Origin: Thalassotalea sp. HSM 43 | GTDB lineage: Bacteria > Pseudomonadota > Gammaproteobacteria > Enterobacterales > Alteromonadaceae | Length of the DNA: 64,000 bases | NCBI RefSeq assembly: GCF_004752005.1 | Contig: NZ_CP038493.1 | Span: 248,001-312,000 of the forward strand | Direction: 5' to 3' | Shown: positions 8,894 through 18,717 of the stretch, in pieces | How the letters are laid out: every line of letters starts with the position of its first letter | Position numbering within the stretch: the stretch's first letter is position 1 | The notes under the pieces: model-generated | Databases searched by the model: none | What the model was told of the DNA's origin: nothing | What the model saw: the letters and a program-made list of their open reading frames with translations, nothing else | Position numbers and translations under genes: made by a program

Positions 8894-8977
8894 AGCCCTT
8901 TATGCTTAAAGGGCTAATAGCTCTGACTGAGGTATTTTTCAAAGGTTCAACGTGTTACTGATGAGATTCAGTAACAC
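8894..8977. other. Two perfect hairpins between rnd and ycgL
   Basis: AGCCCTTTA/TAAAGGGCT (8894-8915, 9 bp, loop TGCT) and GTGTTACTGA/TCAGTAACAC (8952-8977, 10 bp, loop TGAGAT) stand side by side. Neither has a clear T-run on the minus strand, so they could stabilise the 3' end of the rnd message or be repeats rather than classical terminators. Confidence 0.6.
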
Positions 8978-8992
8978 CTGATTATAAAAGGC

Positions 8993-10120
8993 TTATAGAG
9001 ATTGTAAAAAGTCACGTACTGGTTGAGCAAACAACTCGCCGCGCCAGCCTTGCAACAGCTCAACACTTTGTTCGCTTTGCTCGTTCAGCTGCCAGTGCCA
9101 AGTAAGCAATTGATGTATTTGACGCTTACCGGCAACAACGGCGATATCAAGGTTATTCTGCGCCGCCAGTTCTGTGAGTTTTTGCTTTACCGCTTTAAAG
9201 GTGTTTTTGTAATTAGGGTAACTGTCTAAGCGAGACATTTGCTTTGGCAGCTCGTCATCTGGCAACTCATTAACTTTGCGCATCACATTAAGCATGGCCT
9301 TGCCTTTGTGGCGGATATCGAGAATATCAATTCCTTCAAAGTTTGCCATCGCGCCAACGCTTTTCGGGTTTTTATATGCCAATGTGAACAAAGTAGCGTC
9401 TTTTGCAACAAAGGTGAGCGGCAAATTACGACGCACCGCCTGTTCATAACGCCAAGCCAATAGATGCTGCAAAATCGCCAGGTTACGCGGCTGAAGTTTC
9501 CACGCGGATTTGTTATCTAAATACAGTTTCAGCGGGTCGATTGGGCTAAATTTCTTCTCGATTTGCCATTCGCTTTCCATCATTAAAGCTTGATAAAAAC
9601 CAGCTTCGTTGATTTCGTCTATCACACGATCACAAATTTGGTAGAGATGATAAACGTCGGCTGCGGCGTATTCTAACTGACGCTGACTTAACGGGCGTTT
9701 AAGCCAATCGGTTCGCGATTCACTTTTATCTAATTCCAAACCAAGATAATGCTTGATCATCGCCGCATATCCCATCGACAAACCATGACCAAGAAATGCC
9801 ATCGCTATTTGCGAGTCGAGCATATTGACCGGGCGACACTGCCCCGCTCTTAAGAAAACTTCTAAGTCTTCAGAGCATGAATGAATCACTTTCAATACAT
9901 CAGGGTTTTGCAATAACTGCCAAAAAGGCGACAAATCAGCAATCGCTTCCGGATCAATCAGGGCAAGTTGCTCACCATCATAGATTTGCAATAAGCCAAG
10001 ATTTGGAAATAAGGTACGGGTGCGAACAAACTCGGTATCAATACATACCAGGTCTTTGCTGGATGCCTGTTGGCAATATTGGACGAGTTCATTTTCGTCG
10101 CTAATGTAAGAAAACTGCAC
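8993..10120 (-). CDS. rnd: Ribonuclease D
   Basis: RNase D is a 3'-5' exoribonuclease that trims tRNA and other small RNA precursors. The 375-residue protein has the DEDD exonuclease domain (CIDTEF near residue 25, HSCSEDLE, DSQIAMAFLG, YAAADVYHL) followed by an HRDC domain (about 210-290). The start is GTG at 10120, matching the family N-terminus. It follows fadD on the same strand, as in E. coli, but a terminator at 10218-10242 separates them. E. coli length is 375. Confidence 0.95.
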   Translation of the reverse strand: MQFSYISDENELVQYCQQASSKDLVCIDTEFVRTRTLFPNLGLLQIYDGEQLALIDPEAIADLSPFWQLLQNPDVLKVIHSCSEDLEVFLRAGQCRPVNMLDSQIAMAFLGHGLSMGYAAMIKHYLGLELDKSESRTDWLKRPLSQRQLEYAAADVYHLYQICDRVIDEINEAGFYQALMMESEWQIEKKFSPIDPLKLYLDNKSAWKLQPRNLAILQHLLAWRYEQAVRRNLPLTFVAKDATLFTLAYKNPKSVGAMANFEGIDILDIRHKGKAMLNVMRKVNELPDDELPKQMSRLDSYPNYKNTFKAVKQKLTELAAQNNLDIAVVAGKRQIHQLLTWHWQLNEQSEQSVELLQGWRGELFAQPVRDFLQSL

Positions 10121-10217
10121 AATATACTCAGATTAAATAGGTTGCAGGCAAGTGTCGGACGAACGGGCGCAATTGTCAACTGCGAAAAAATGAGCAATTT
10201 TGCCAGCAACAGGCAAA

Positions 10218-10242
10218 TAAAAAGAGCGGCCTAGGCCACTCT
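10218..10242 (-). terminator. Rho-independent terminator after fadD
   Basis: Read on the minus strand, AGAGTGGCC and GGCCGCTCT pair (9 bp, one G-U) and are followed by a T-rich tail. Located 32 bases after the fadD stop. Confidence 0.75.
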
Positions 10243-10273
10243 GTTTATTTTTAATGATAACCAGCAAGCTGTA

Positions 10274-11929
10274 TTAGCGTAATTCGCGGCGCAGTATTTT
10301 ACCGACGTTGGTTTTTGGTAACTCGTCACGAAACTCAACTAACTTAGGCACTTTATAACCAGTTAGGTTGGCTTTACAGTGTTTAATAATATCTTTTTCA
10401 CAGACATCATCTTCAGCTTTGGTCACAAAAATCTTCACAATTTCGCCGCTGACTTCATGTGGCACGCCAATCGCTGCACACTCATCAATGCCAGGGTGAG
10501 TAACCACCACTTCTTCAATTTCGTTTGGAAACACATTAAAGCCAGAGACTAAGATCATATCTTTTTTACGGTCAACAATTCTGAAGTAACCACGCTCATC
10601 AACACAAGCAATGTCGCCGGTAGATAACCAACCGTCTTGTAAAATTTCCGCGGTTTCTTCTGGGCGTTTGTAATAGCCTTTCATCACTTGCGGGCCTTTG
10701 ACTTGCATTTCGCCCGACTCGCCCATGGCAACTTCATTACCTTCATCATCAACAATACGAATATAGGTTGACGGTGCAGGAATACCAATGGTGCCATCGT
10801 ACGCTTGCAGGTTGTATGGGCTGGTAGTCACCATAGGTGCGCACTCAGTTAGGCCGTAACCTTCAAGCATGCGAGTTTTGGTGATTTGCTGCCAGCGTTC
10901 AGCCACAGGACGTTGTACCGCCATGCCGCCGCCGAGTGACACCTTAAGTTTGCTAAAGTCTAAGTCTTTAAAACCAGGTGTGTTCAACAAGCCATTGAAT
11001 AAGGTATTTACCCCAGTCACAACGGTGAATTTGTACTTGCTTAGCTCTTTAATAAAGCCCGGCATATCTCTTGGGTTGGTGATCAATAGATTACAGCCGC
11101 CCAAGGTAAAGAAGGTTAAGCAGTTCGCTGTTAACGCAAAGATATGATAAAGCGGTAAGGCTGTAACAATGGTTTCTTCACCTGGTACCAACAACGGCTT
11201 TAATGCGCCTTTGGCTTGTTCTAGGTTTGCGACCATATTGCGATGGGTTAACATCGCGCCTTTTGAGACACCCGTTGTACCGCCGGTGTACTGTAAAAAC
11301 GCTAAGTCTTCACCGTTAACATCGGTTTCTTTAAACAGATTTGCATTGCCTTGTTTGATCACATCATTAAAGGCAATGGTATTGGCAAGGTTATACGCTG
11401 GTACCATCTTTTTGACATGACGAACCACCATATTGACGACAAAGCCTTTCACCAGACCTAAACGATCACCAAGCGAGGTTAAAATGACATGTTCAACCGG
11501 AGTATCATCAATAACCTCTTGCAATGTTTTTGCAAAGTTATCAATGATGACAATGGTTTTTACACCAGCATCTTGTAATTGGTGTTTAAGCTCACGAGCG
11601 GTGTACAACGGGTTAACGTTAACGATCGTGATGCCGGCAATCAAGCCACCAAATAACGCGATGGGGTATTGCAATGTATTGGGTACCATGATGGCCAGCT
11701 TATCGCCTTTTTTCATGCCCAATTGATTTTGTAAATAACTGGCAAAGCTCTTGGCTTGCTGCAGTAATTCACGATATGTAATGGACACATCCATATTAAT
11801 GAATGCGGTATTGTCAGCATATTGTTCGGTGTATTTGAAAAACAACTCAGCTAACGATGCGTATTTATCCGCGTCGATGTCAAACGGCACCCCTGCTGGA
11901 TAGCTTTTCTCAAGCCAGATTCTCTCCAC
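10274..11929 (-). CDS. fadD: Long-chain fatty acid--CoA ligase
   Basis: FadD activates imported long-chain fatty acids to acyl-CoA with ATP at the inner face of the membrane, feeding beta-oxidation. The 551-residue protein has the AMP-binding signature [18 protein letters not shown], the ATP/AMP motif (YGLTECAP) and the FACS motif region ([26 protein letters not shown]). The start is GTG at 11929 with AGGAG seven bases upstream; an earlier in-frame GTG at 11947 would place that ribosome site inside the gene. The neighbours rnd and an Slp lipoprotein resemble the E. coli yeaY-fadD-rnd order. A FadR-like palindrome lies about 200 bases upstream. Confidence 0.95.
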   Translation of the reverse strand: MERIWLEKSYPAGVPFDIDADKYASLAELFFKYTEQYADNTAFINMDVSITYRELLQQAKSFASYLQNQLGMKKGDKLAIMVPNTLQYPIALFGGLIAGITIVNVNPLYTARELKHQLQDAGVKTIVIIDNFAKTLQEVIDDTPVEHVILTSLGDRLGLVKGFVVNMVVRHVKKMVPAYNLANTIAFNDVIKQGNANLFKETDVNGEDLAFLQYTGGTTGVSKGAMLTHRNMVANLEQAKGALKPLLVPGEETIVTALPLYHIFALTANCLTFFTLGGCNLLITNPRDMPGFIKELSKYKFTVVTGVNTLFNGLLNTPGFKDLDFSKLKVSLGGGMAVQRPVAERWQQITKTRMLEGYGLTECAPMVTTSPYNLQAYDGTIGIPAPSTYIRIVDDEGNEVAMGESGEMQVKGPQVMKGYYKRPEETAEILQDGWLSTGDIACVDERGYFRIVDRKKDMILVSGFNVFPNEIEEVVVTHPGIDECAAIGVPHEVSGEIVKIFVTKAEDDVCEKDIIKHCKANLTGYKVPKLVEFRDELPKTNVGKILRRELR

Positions 11930-12125
11930 AGCCCATCTCCTGATCACTCGGGTTTTTGCCTTGGCAACCCGTTATTATTGTTGTTGCCATCAACCTAAGT
12001 TCGTCGGTTTTAGTGACGTTTAAACGACAGTTTATCGGTTATTTTCTCCGATAATGCCGACAAGTATAGTTGATAGCTAGACATTTGGTTTAGCGGGGTA
12101 TCATTCCACAACCGCGGGAAAAAGC

Positions 12126-12142
12126 AAGAGGTACGACCAGAA
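12126..12142 (-). promoter_or_regulatory. Candidate FadR-like operator upstream of fadD
   Basis: On the minus strand the 17-mer TTCTGGTCGTACCTCTT agrees at 13 of 17 positions with the E. coli FadR consensus AACTGGTCGGACCTGTT as I remember it, including the whole CTGGTCG half. Position, in the gap upstream of fadD and downstream of the hydrolase gene, fits control of fadD. No FadR gene is in the window, so the regulator is inferred. Confidence 0.4.
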
Positions 12143-12187
12143 AAAACATCTGTTTGGATAATTGTTCACCAGTCCAAAAACGAAAAT

Positions 12188-13084
12188 TTAGCCAAGAATC
12201 TGCTCTAAAAGTTGACTAAGTTGTTGAGCTTGTTGCATATGTACATGATGGCCGCCAGCAAAAGTGACGGTATTCAAGTTGCGCATTTTTTTACCAAAAA
12301 ATGTCAAACCTTGGTCAATCATGGCAAAACCTTGGTCACCTTTTATCAGCGTTACTGGTGCGCTGATCTGACTGACAATGTGTTGTGCTTGTGGCAAGGC
12401 AAAGCGCATCAAAGAAACAGTTCGAAGCCTAGGATCTGAGCGCCAACGCACGCCGCCATCAACGTCAACCGTTGCCCGAGAGACGATTTTTTGCGCTGAA
12501 TCATAGTCAAGATCGGACACATTCATGCGTGCTTTAACAGCGCTATCTATATCTTTATGCAAAGTCTTATTTTTCTGCGATTGCTTGGCTCGACTTTCAA
12601 TGCCTTGGCGCAGTAATTTACCTGGCTCGTCGGTTTCAGTGATCAGGCCAACGGATTCAATCAGCAACAATTGCTCTACTTTTTCGGCAAATGTACCGGC
12701 AAATAAGGTCGACACCATGCCGCCCATAGAGTGGCCAAGTAAGGTTATTTTTTGCAGTTTCAAATGGTGCAACAATTGGTATAGGTCATCAACGTAATCA
12801 ACAAAATGATAATGCGCGTCGCCACCTCGGTGATCGCTTAAACCATGCCCTGGCCAATCAATGGCAATAAATCGACAGCGGCTTAACAACGCCGACTGGC
12901 TTTGTTGTAATTGCTCAAAAAGCGGCAGGAAACTGGCGGCATTATCTAGCCAGCCGTGTAAACAAAGAATGGTTTTGCCATCTGGGTTGCCAATTTCGAG
13001 ACCGTGCAAGCTAATTTGCGGCAAGTCAAAGCGTATTGCGCTGATGTTATGATTGTTATTGTTGTTTGCTTTATTAGTCGACAC
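12188..13084 (-). CDS. Alpha/beta-fold hydrolase
   Basis: A 298-residue cytoplasmic hydrolase with the canonical fold: the oxyanion strand LCLHGWLDNAASF, the DWPGHGLSD segment, the nucleophile elbow GHSMGG (Ser near residue 118) and a late GGHH that supplies the catalytic His. It resembles the MhpC/PldB-type esterases; substrate cannot be read from sequence. The start is GTG at 13084 with AAAAGAGA upstream. It lies between the Slp lipoprotein gene and fadD on the same strand, so a role in lipid or ester turnover is a reasonable guess only. Confidence 0.85.
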   Translation of the reverse strand: MSTNKANNNNNHNISAIRFDLPQISLHGLEIGNPDGKTILCLHGWLDNAASFLPLFEQLQQSQSALLSRCRFIAIDWPGHGLSDHRGGDAHYHFVDYVDDLYQLLHHLKLQKITLLGHSMGGMVSTLFAGTFAEKVEQLLLIESVGLITETDEPGKLLRQGIESRAKQSQKNKTLHKDIDSAVKARMNVSDLDYDSAQKIVSRATVDVDGGVRWRSDPRLRTVSLMRFALPQAQHIVSQISAPVTLIKGDQGFAMIDQGLTFFGKKMRNLNTVTFAGGHHVHMQQAQQLSQLLEQILG

Positions 13085-13200
13085 AAATATCTCTTTTAGT
13101 GATTGGTTTTGCTGTTGTTGCTTTTGCTGTTGCGTTTGCAGTTACTCTCGCCGTTAACATAACATTGCACAGCACTCGATAAACAGGTTTTTACTGGCCT

Positions 13201-13755
13201 TTACGGCTGCTCTACCGTAACCGTAGTCGGGTATTGGTGCACTGGCGCGTACTGCCAGTAATATGGCGAGTGCCACCACGGAGAATGCATGGTATGCACA
13301 TTGATTTTAGTGACTTTCTTCCAAAGGTATACCCGGTCACTTTTTAACACCGGAAACAAATAGGCATACTCGCCTATGGTGTCGTTTTCACCTTCGCCAA
13401 TGACGCCAACTGCCGTTATTTTTCGTCCCTCAGAGTAAATTACCGGGTCAAGAAAGACCTCGGTAATGACTCGAAATCGCCCTTCACTGCTATTTTTTGT
13501 TTTTGGTCGCATGTTTGCATTGAGTGGCATCGACACCACCTCTAATACGGTGCCATTTTCTTTGACATCAATGCTAGCAATGATACCGCCCCAGCGTGCC
13601 GTTTCGCCAATATACCCTTGAGGCATGGCACGAACATCGGCAAAAGGAATTAACCGCGTTGTATCGTTGACTTCTAAGCTATCAGGTATGTTGGCACACC
13701 CGGTATTCAACAATGCAATCAGTAAGCTTGTGGCGATGAGACGGACAGAGTTCAT
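13201..13755 (-). CDS. Slp-family outer-membrane lipoprotein
   Basis: A 184-residue lipoprotein: signal peptide with lipobox LNTGC (Cys near residue 19), then the Slp domain with the RLIPFADVRAMPQGYIGETARWGG segment and an IYSEGRKITAVG strand. Slp and its relative YeaY are outer-membrane lipoproteins induced in stationary phase or by acid in E. coli. The E. coli yeaY gene also lies beside fadD, so this is probably its counterpart. The ATG overlaps the stop of the M50 gene by four bases (ATGA), indicating coupled translation. The C-terminus is rich in His, Trp, Tyr and Pro. Confidence 0.85.
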   Translation of the reverse strand: MNSVRLIATSLLIALLNTGCANIPDSLEVNDTTRLIPFADVRAMPQGYIGETARWGGIIASIDVKENGTVLEVVSMPLNANMRPKTKNSSEGRFRVITEVFLDPVIYSEGRKITAVGVIGEGENDTIGEYAYLFPVLKSDRVYLWKKVTKINVHTMHSPWWHSPYYWQYAPVHQYPTTVTVEQP

Positions 13756-14471
13756 GATACGGCTCCTTTAGCTTCTTTCGCCTTAGTTTTGAGTTTGCTG
13801 GTATGGGCTGAGCGCAACATACGATATAGCGCAAACAAGCCAAACCCACACCAAAATAAGATCCATACGACCTCTGGCAGCATGGTCATTTGTTGCAACG
13901 CACTGGCGTCACCAATGGCACGGTTGTCCATCAAATACAACGGCGACTTGATAGCACTTAGCACCACACTTAAGGCGATTAACTGCAATACACCTTTAAG
14001 TATACCAAGGTGTTGGATTTTTATGCTCAAGGCGAATACGCCGACTAAAATCAGGCAGATAAATAAGGTTAAAAAGTCGCGCACCCAAAAGATCATCGAT
14101 GCCACAAGCAAGGCCACCAATAGATAACTTAGAACTCGACTAATTTTGTCATGCACGTTAGCCAGAGAAAATATCACCATCGCCCAAATGGCGGCACCAA
14201 AGTAGCCGGCAAAGGCGATAAACATTGGGCTGCCACCTCGAGTGGTACACAAGCCTGCACCGTTAGCAAACAATTGGATTTGCACAATATGACCGCCGCT
14301 CAGTAAGGCGGCAATGCCATGGCTTATTTCATGAAAATAGCTTTCTAACCATTCAAAAGGAATTGAAACGATGGGTAGGTACTTGATGACAATGGCTAGC
14401 AGAAGCAACAAATAGACATTGGTAAACAGGCGCACAGAGGTGGATGATGTGTTGTTACTTGATTGACTCAT
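13752..14471 (-). CDS. M50-type membrane metallopeptidase
   Basis: A 239-residue polytopic membrane protein with an HEISH zinc motif (HExxH) near residue 47 inside the first hydrophobic region, as in site-2-protease-like M50B enzymes. About six further hydrophobic segments follow. M50B family members cleave within the membrane, but many in this subgroup are uncharacterised. It overlaps the Slp lipoprotein gene by ATGA. A functional link between the two, such as lipoprotein handling, is inference. A strong GGAGG precedes the ATG. Confidence 0.75.
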   Translation of the reverse strand: MSQSSNNTSSTSVRLFTNVYLLLLLAIVIKYLPIVSIPFEWLESYFHEISHGIAALLSGGHIVQIQLFANGAGLCTTRGGSPMFIAFAGYFGAAIWAMVIFSLANVHDKISRVLSYLLVALLVASMIFWVRDFLTLFICLILVGVFALSIKIQHLGILKGVLQLIALSVVLSAIKSPLYLMDNRAIGDASALQQMTMLPEVVWILFWCGFGLFALYRMLRSAHTSKLKTKAKEAKGAVS

Positions 14472-14497
14472 CTCACCTCCTAAATATCATTATTGGT

Positions 14498-15196
14498 TTA
14501 TTCGCGACCAGGCAGCTTTTTCCAGGTAACGGTGTCGCGAACATAAACAGGTTGCGCATGTTCGGCATCGACGCCATTGCCTTTGGCAAATTCCGCGGCG
14601 CCTAATTTTAACATCGCTAACGCATGTGGAAACTTCACTTTCTCATCAACAACAATGTCCCCCAATGAGGCCATTTTATCTTGATACGAATCCCAAGCAC
14701 TGCCAGCACCGTGCAAATCATCACTGATCACATCGTCAATATGCGCCTTAATTAAATCCGGTGCCATCACCGCTTCATTTAACAGCGGTTGCATCAGCTG
14801 GTTTTCGTCCACTTGATACAAACCAACGTAAGCTTCGCTCATGCGCGCATCAATAGCAGACAATACGTTGCGGTGAGAAAAATGATCATAGGCTTGTTGT
14901 GCCATAGCTTGTAACGTAGAAACACCGACAACGGGTATATCCGCCGCAAATGCCAACCCTTGTGCCACACCAATGCCGATGCGAACGCCAGTAAAACTGC
15001 CAGGGCCACGACCAAAAATAAGACCATCCAGATCAGCGATGCTGACGTTGGCTTCTTTTAAGACATCATCAACCATAGGTAATAACAACAAACTATGGGA
15101 TTGCGGGCACATATCAAAACGATGATAGATTTTGTCGTTAAATGATAACGCCACAGATGCGGCTTCGGTCGAGGCGTCGATGGCCAGATAATTCAC
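14498..15196 (-). CDS. tsaB: tRNA threonylcarbamoyladenosine biosynthesis protein TsaB
   Basis: TsaB is the non-catalytic ASKHA partner of TsaD in adding threonylcarbamoyl to A37 of ANN-decoding tRNAs. The 232-residue protein has the N-terminal LAIDASTEAASVAL strand, the SHSLLLLPMVDDVL helix, and the GPGSFTGVRIGI loop. Length agrees with E. coli TsaB (231). It is just downstream of yoaA, as in E. coli, and upstream of the M50/Slp/fadD group. Confidence 0.95.
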   Translation of the reverse strand: MNYLAIDASTEAASVALSFNDKIYHRFDMCPQSHSLLLLPMVDDVLKEANVSIADLDGLIFGRGPGSFTGVRIGIGVAQGLAFAADIPVVGVSTLQAMAQQAYDHFSHRNVLSAIDARMSEAYVGLYQVDENQLMQPLLNEAVMAPDLIKAHIDDVISDDLHGAGSAWDSYQDKMASLGDIVVDEKVKFPHALAMLKLGAAEFAKGNGVDAEHAQPVYVRDTVTWKKLPGRE

Positions 15197-15251
15197 GTGT
15201 GCTCTCTCTTACTTAAAACGGGTGAAAATTAGTTATATTGGCTATTGTAAC

Positions 15252-17225
15252 TTACTTTTTTATATCTTGATGCAGCGATTTTAAAAATTTAACTGCCTGA
15301 TTTAGCTCGCGAGTACGGCTCATATTCGGCAGTGATGCCAAAAATACCGCACCATATGGACGGTTTACAATTCGCGTATCACAAATCGCCAAAACACCTT
15401 TGTCGCTGACGTCACGAATCAAACGGCCTACCCCTTGCTTTAAGGAGATTACCGCTTCAGGTAACTGAATTTGCTTAAACGGGTCGCCGCCTTTGCGTCG
15501 AACATCATCGCTTTTTGCCTGCAATAATGGTTCATCAGGGGCGCTAAACGGTAATTTATCAATCAATACGCAGGTTAAGCTGTCACCACGTACATCGACC
15601 CCTTCCCAAAAACTGGCGGTGCCCAGTAAAACCGCGTGCGGATCATCAATAAACTGATCGAGCAAGGTCGATTTTGCCGTTTGACCTTGCACTAATAAGG
15701 TGTTGTCTATCTCTTCACTTAATAACTCGGCCACTTGATTTAACATGCGATAAGAGGTGAATAATAAAAAGCAGTTACCTTTACTGGCATTGATTAATGG
15801 AATGGCAATATTTGCCAAGGCTTGGGCACGATTTCGATCATTATTCTGTGGTAAATAACGAGGCACCAATAATTTCGATTGGCTCTGATAATCAAACGGA
15901 CTTTCCAGCATCAATTGCTGTGCATTATCTAAGCCCAAAGCTTTGGTAAAATGAGCAAAATCACCATTAACCGACAAGGTTGCCGAGGTGAAAATAAAGG
16001 CACCTTGGCTGCTGTCGGTGTGCTCTGAAAACTTATCCGCAACCGACAACGGTGTTTGATGCAATACCACATGACGTCGGGTGGTTTCATACCACAGACT
16101 CATGCCAAACGCTTGGGTGTCTTGCATAACCTCATATTTGGCCAACAACTCTGTGCAACGTTCAAAACAGTTATCAATGACTTCGCTGCGCGAAATGCAC
16201 ATTTTTAACACATCGTATAAAAACTTTAAATCGTCATAAAGCTGGGCAAAACCGCGAGAAAACTGACTGTATTGTACCTGCTCGCGCCAATTGCCACGAC
16301 TTGGGTCCATGGCAAACAGTAAACGAAAGTCCCCTGCCGAGCGAGCCAGTTTTTCACTGGCTTTGAGCAGTTGCTTAACGTCGGTTAATTCAACACGATA
16401 CTGCTGCATACAATCGCTCGCCAATTCTAGCAACTGGCGGGTGGAGAACGACTTACCAAAATATTCGCTGGCAATGTCACCGATTTGATGCGCCTCATCA
16501 AACACCACGACATCGGCTTTTGGGATCAGCTCACCAAAGCCGGTATCTTTTAACGCCATATCGGCAAAATATAAATGATGGTTAACCACCACCAAGTCCG
16601 CATCGATGGCTTTTTCTCGGGCTTTAACCAAATAACAGGCGTCATAATCAGGGCAATTTCGACCGAGGCAGTTATCGACGGTCGAGGTGATCAATGGCAA
16701 AATCATCGAATCTTCACTGACTTGTGTTAACTCGCCAATATCACCGCGTTCAGTGTGACTTGACCATTCTCTAACCTTAACCAGATCATTCAAGCCTTGG
16801 CTGTCTAACGTTACCGCTGATTTTTGTCGACGTTCCGGTGCACTGGAGAAATTTTCCTCCAAACGAAACGAACATAAATAGTTTGAGCGGCCTTTTAATA
16901 GCGCCACTTTAACACCAGACTGCAATGCGTTTTTTACCACCGGCAAGTCTTTATGAAACAGTTGCTCTTGCAGGTTTTTGGTACCCGTTGAGACAATGAC
17001 TTTTTTACCACTGAGAATGCTTGGCAATAAATAAGCAAAGGTTTTACCAGTACCTGTTCCCGCCTCAACAACCAAATGTTGCTGTTTTTCTATGGCTTGC
17101 GCCACATGGTTGGCCATATCCAATTGCGCTTGGCGTGGCTTAAAACCGTCAATGACGTTCGCCAGAGCACCTTGCTCGGCAAAAGATTCGTGAACGCTTT
17201 TGATAAATAAAGTCTGACTACTCAA
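15252..17225 (-). CDS. yoaA: ATP-dependent DNA helicase YoaA (DinG/XPD-like)
   Basis: YoaA is an XPD-like 5'-3' superfamily 2 helicase that in E. coli works with HolC in replication repair. The 657-residue protein has Walker A (EAGTGTGKTFAYLLP near 55), the iron-sulfur cysteines (NYLC, NCLGRNC, YDAC), the DEAH box (VVFDEAHQIGD) and C-terminal motifs LLFTSYR, FWEGVDV and QGVGRLIRD. The start is a TTG at 17225; the next Met is far downstream. tsaB follows by 55 bases on the same strand, as in E. coli. Confidence 0.93.
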   Translation of the reverse strand: MSSQTLFIKSVHESFAEQGALANVIDGFKPRQAQLDMANHVAQAIEKQQHLVVEAGTGTGKTFAYLLPSILSGKKVIVSTGTKNLQEQLFHKDLPVVKNALQSGVKVALLKGRSNYLCSFRLEENFSSAPERRQKSAVTLDSQGLNDLVKVREWSSHTERGDIGELTQVSEDSMILPLITSTVDNCLGRNCPDYDACYLVKAREKAIDADLVVVNHHLYFADMALKDTGFGELIPKADVVVFDEAHQIGDIASEYFGKSFSTRQLLELASDCMQQYRVELTDVKQLLKASEKLARSAGDFRLLFAMDPSRGNWREQVQYSQFSRGFAQLYDDLKFLYDVLKMCISRSEVIDNCFERCTELLAKYEVMQDTQAFGMSLWYETTRRHVVLHQTPLSVADKFSEHTDSSQGAFIFTSATLSVNGDFAHFTKALGLDNAQQLMLESPFDYQSQSKLLVPRYLPQNNDRNRAQALANIAIPLINASKGNCFLLFTSYRMLNQVAELLSEEIDNTLLVQGQTAKSTLLDQFIDDPHAVLLGTASFWEGVDVRGDSLTCVLIDKLPFSAPDEPLLQAKSDDVRRKGGDPFKQIQLPEAVISLKQGVGRLIRDVSDKGVLAICDTRIVNRPYGAVFLASLPNMSRTRELNQAVKFLKSLHQDIKK

Positions 17226-17616
17226 CCGCTTATGTCTGCATATTGGAATGGTTTATGCTGAGCATTATAACAAGGTTAATGCGCTTTTATAATGCTAAAC
17301 AACAACAATAATCTGTGAACAAATATTTCAACAACACGCTTCGTTTCGGGCTAAGTCAACTATATAAATATGACAATATGATGAATTATTATTAAATAGA
17401 ACAAACTAGGGGTTGCGCTAAAATTTTCACATGATAAGGTGTTAATTAAAGGTTAACAGCTAGTCTTTACAGCGTATTTGGTTAACTTTATTGATAAATG
17501 AATATATGCAATTACATTTTAATACAAGAGAGACTCTTGTGATCTTGATTAAAATGAGACTAGTATAAAGAGCAAGCACAACACATAAGTCGTGCCTCAA
17601 TAGCGAAGAGAATATT
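17226..17616. other. Divergent gap between yoaA and the his leader
   Basis: This AT-rich gap must contain the yoaA promoter on the left and the his operon promoter on the right. The his promoter should lie around 17540-17590, where TTGATT and TATAAAG hexamers occur, though their spacing is not ideal. I see no gene or repeat. Confidence 0.5.
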
Positions 17617-17661
17617 ATGAATAACTTGAACTTACACCATCATCACCACATTTGCGGTTAG
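17617..17661 (+). CDS. hisL: His operon leader peptide
   Basis: A 14-residue peptide, MNNLNLHHHHHICG, with five consecutive His codons (635-649) and GAAGAG upstream. When His-tRNA is scarce the ribosome stalls on these codons and prevents the downstream terminator from forming. It is followed by a pause-type hairpin and a terminator, completing a classical attenuator before hisG. Confidence 0.93.
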   Translation: MNNLNLHHHHHICG

Positions 17662-17750
17662 CCCTCAGGTTATTCGCTGAGGGGCTATGGGCTCTTCAGC
17701 AAGGTAAATAATACCCGCCCCGAAAGAGTCCAAACTTTCGGGGCTTTTTT
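17661..17750 (+). promoter_or_regulatory. His operon attenuator (hairpins and terminator)
   Basis: A first hairpin pairs CCCTCAG at 662-668 with CTGAGGG at 677-683, directly after the leader stop. The terminator pairs GCCCCGAAAG (17717-17726) with CTTTCGGGGC (17735-17744), a perfect 10-bp stem with an 8-base loop followed by six T. Stalling at the His codons would favour alternative pairing and read-through into hisG, 62 bases further on. Confidence 0.92.
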
Positions 17751-17811
17751 ATGAGTTAAATAAAAGCCCACGTAATTTGCTAACGACATAGAACAATCAG
17801 GTGAAAACACC

Positions 17812-18714
17812 ATGACACTAGATAAAAACAGATTAACCATTGCGATACAAAAATCCGGCCGTTTGAGCGATGAATCACAAAAGCTCTTTAAATTATGCGG
17901 CATGAAACTCAACTTAGCGGATCGGAAATTACTGGCTCATGTCGCCAATATGCCGGTCGATATTATGCTGGTGCGTTCATCAGACATCCCGGGTTTGGTT
18001 ATGGATGGCGTATGTGATCTTGGTATTGTTGGCGATAACTCGCTAGAAGAGCACGCTCTGCAACGTCAATTAACCCAAGAAGCCAGTGAGTATGAAAAAA
18101 TCTGCTCGTTGCAATTTGGCGGTTGTCGTTTATCCATTGCTGTGCCAGAAGAGTTCGATTATCAAGGTATTGCCAGTCTTGATGGTTTGCGTCTTGCTAC
18201 GACCTACCCAAGGTTATTAAATCGTTTTGCGACAGACAATGGCATTTCCTTTGAAATTGCCAAGCTCAATGGCTCAGTAGAAGTGGCGCCTCGAGTTGGT
18301 TTGGCCGATGGCATTTGCGATTTGGTATCAACCGGTACCACGCTAGAAGCCAATGGCTTAAAAGAAGTGGAAGTCATTTACACGTCAAAAGCCGCATTAA
18401 TTAAGGGCCCAAATGCCCTTTCATCAACCAAACAACAAACCATCGATACGCTATTACCTCGTATCAAGGGTGTTTTAAAAGCACGTGAAAGCAAATACAT
18501 TATGTTGCACGCACCAAAAGATAAACTGAATGATGTTTCAGCCTTGTTGCCAGGCAGCGAAACCCCAACGGTATTGCCTTTAGCAGAGCGCGATGATCTG
18601 GTTGCCGTACACATGGTCAGCAGTGAGACCATCTTTTGGGAAACCATGGAACAACTTAAAGCACTAGGTTGTAACTCCATCCTTGTCATGCCAATTGAAA
18701 AGATGATGGGGTAA
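17812..18714 (+). CDS. hisG: ATP phosphoribosyltransferase, long form
   Basis: HisG condenses ATP with PRPP to phosphoribosyl-ATP, the first and feedback-controlled step of histidine synthesis. The 300-residue protein is the long, hexameric form with a C-terminal ACT-like regulatory domain (about 225-300, ending with the conserved [12 protein letters not shown]). The [22 protein letters not shown] segment forms the PRPP site. It is the first structural gene after the attenuator; hisD starts four bases after its stop. Confidence 0.97.
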   Translation: MTLDKNRLTIAIQKSGRLSDESQKLFKLCGMKLNLADRKLLAHVANMPVDIMLVRSSDIPGLVMDGVCDLGIVGDNSLEEHALQRQLTQEASEYEKICSLQFGGCRLSIAVPEEFDYQGIASLDGLRLATTYPRLLNRFATDNGISFEIAKLNGSVEVAPRVGLADGICDLVSTGTTLEANGLKEVEVIYTSKAALIKGPNALSSTKQQTIDTLLPRIKGVLKARESKYIMLHAPKDKLNDVSALLPGSETPTVLPLAERDDLVAVHMVSSETIFWETMEQLKALGCNSILVMPIEKMMG

Positions 18715-18717
18715 GCC

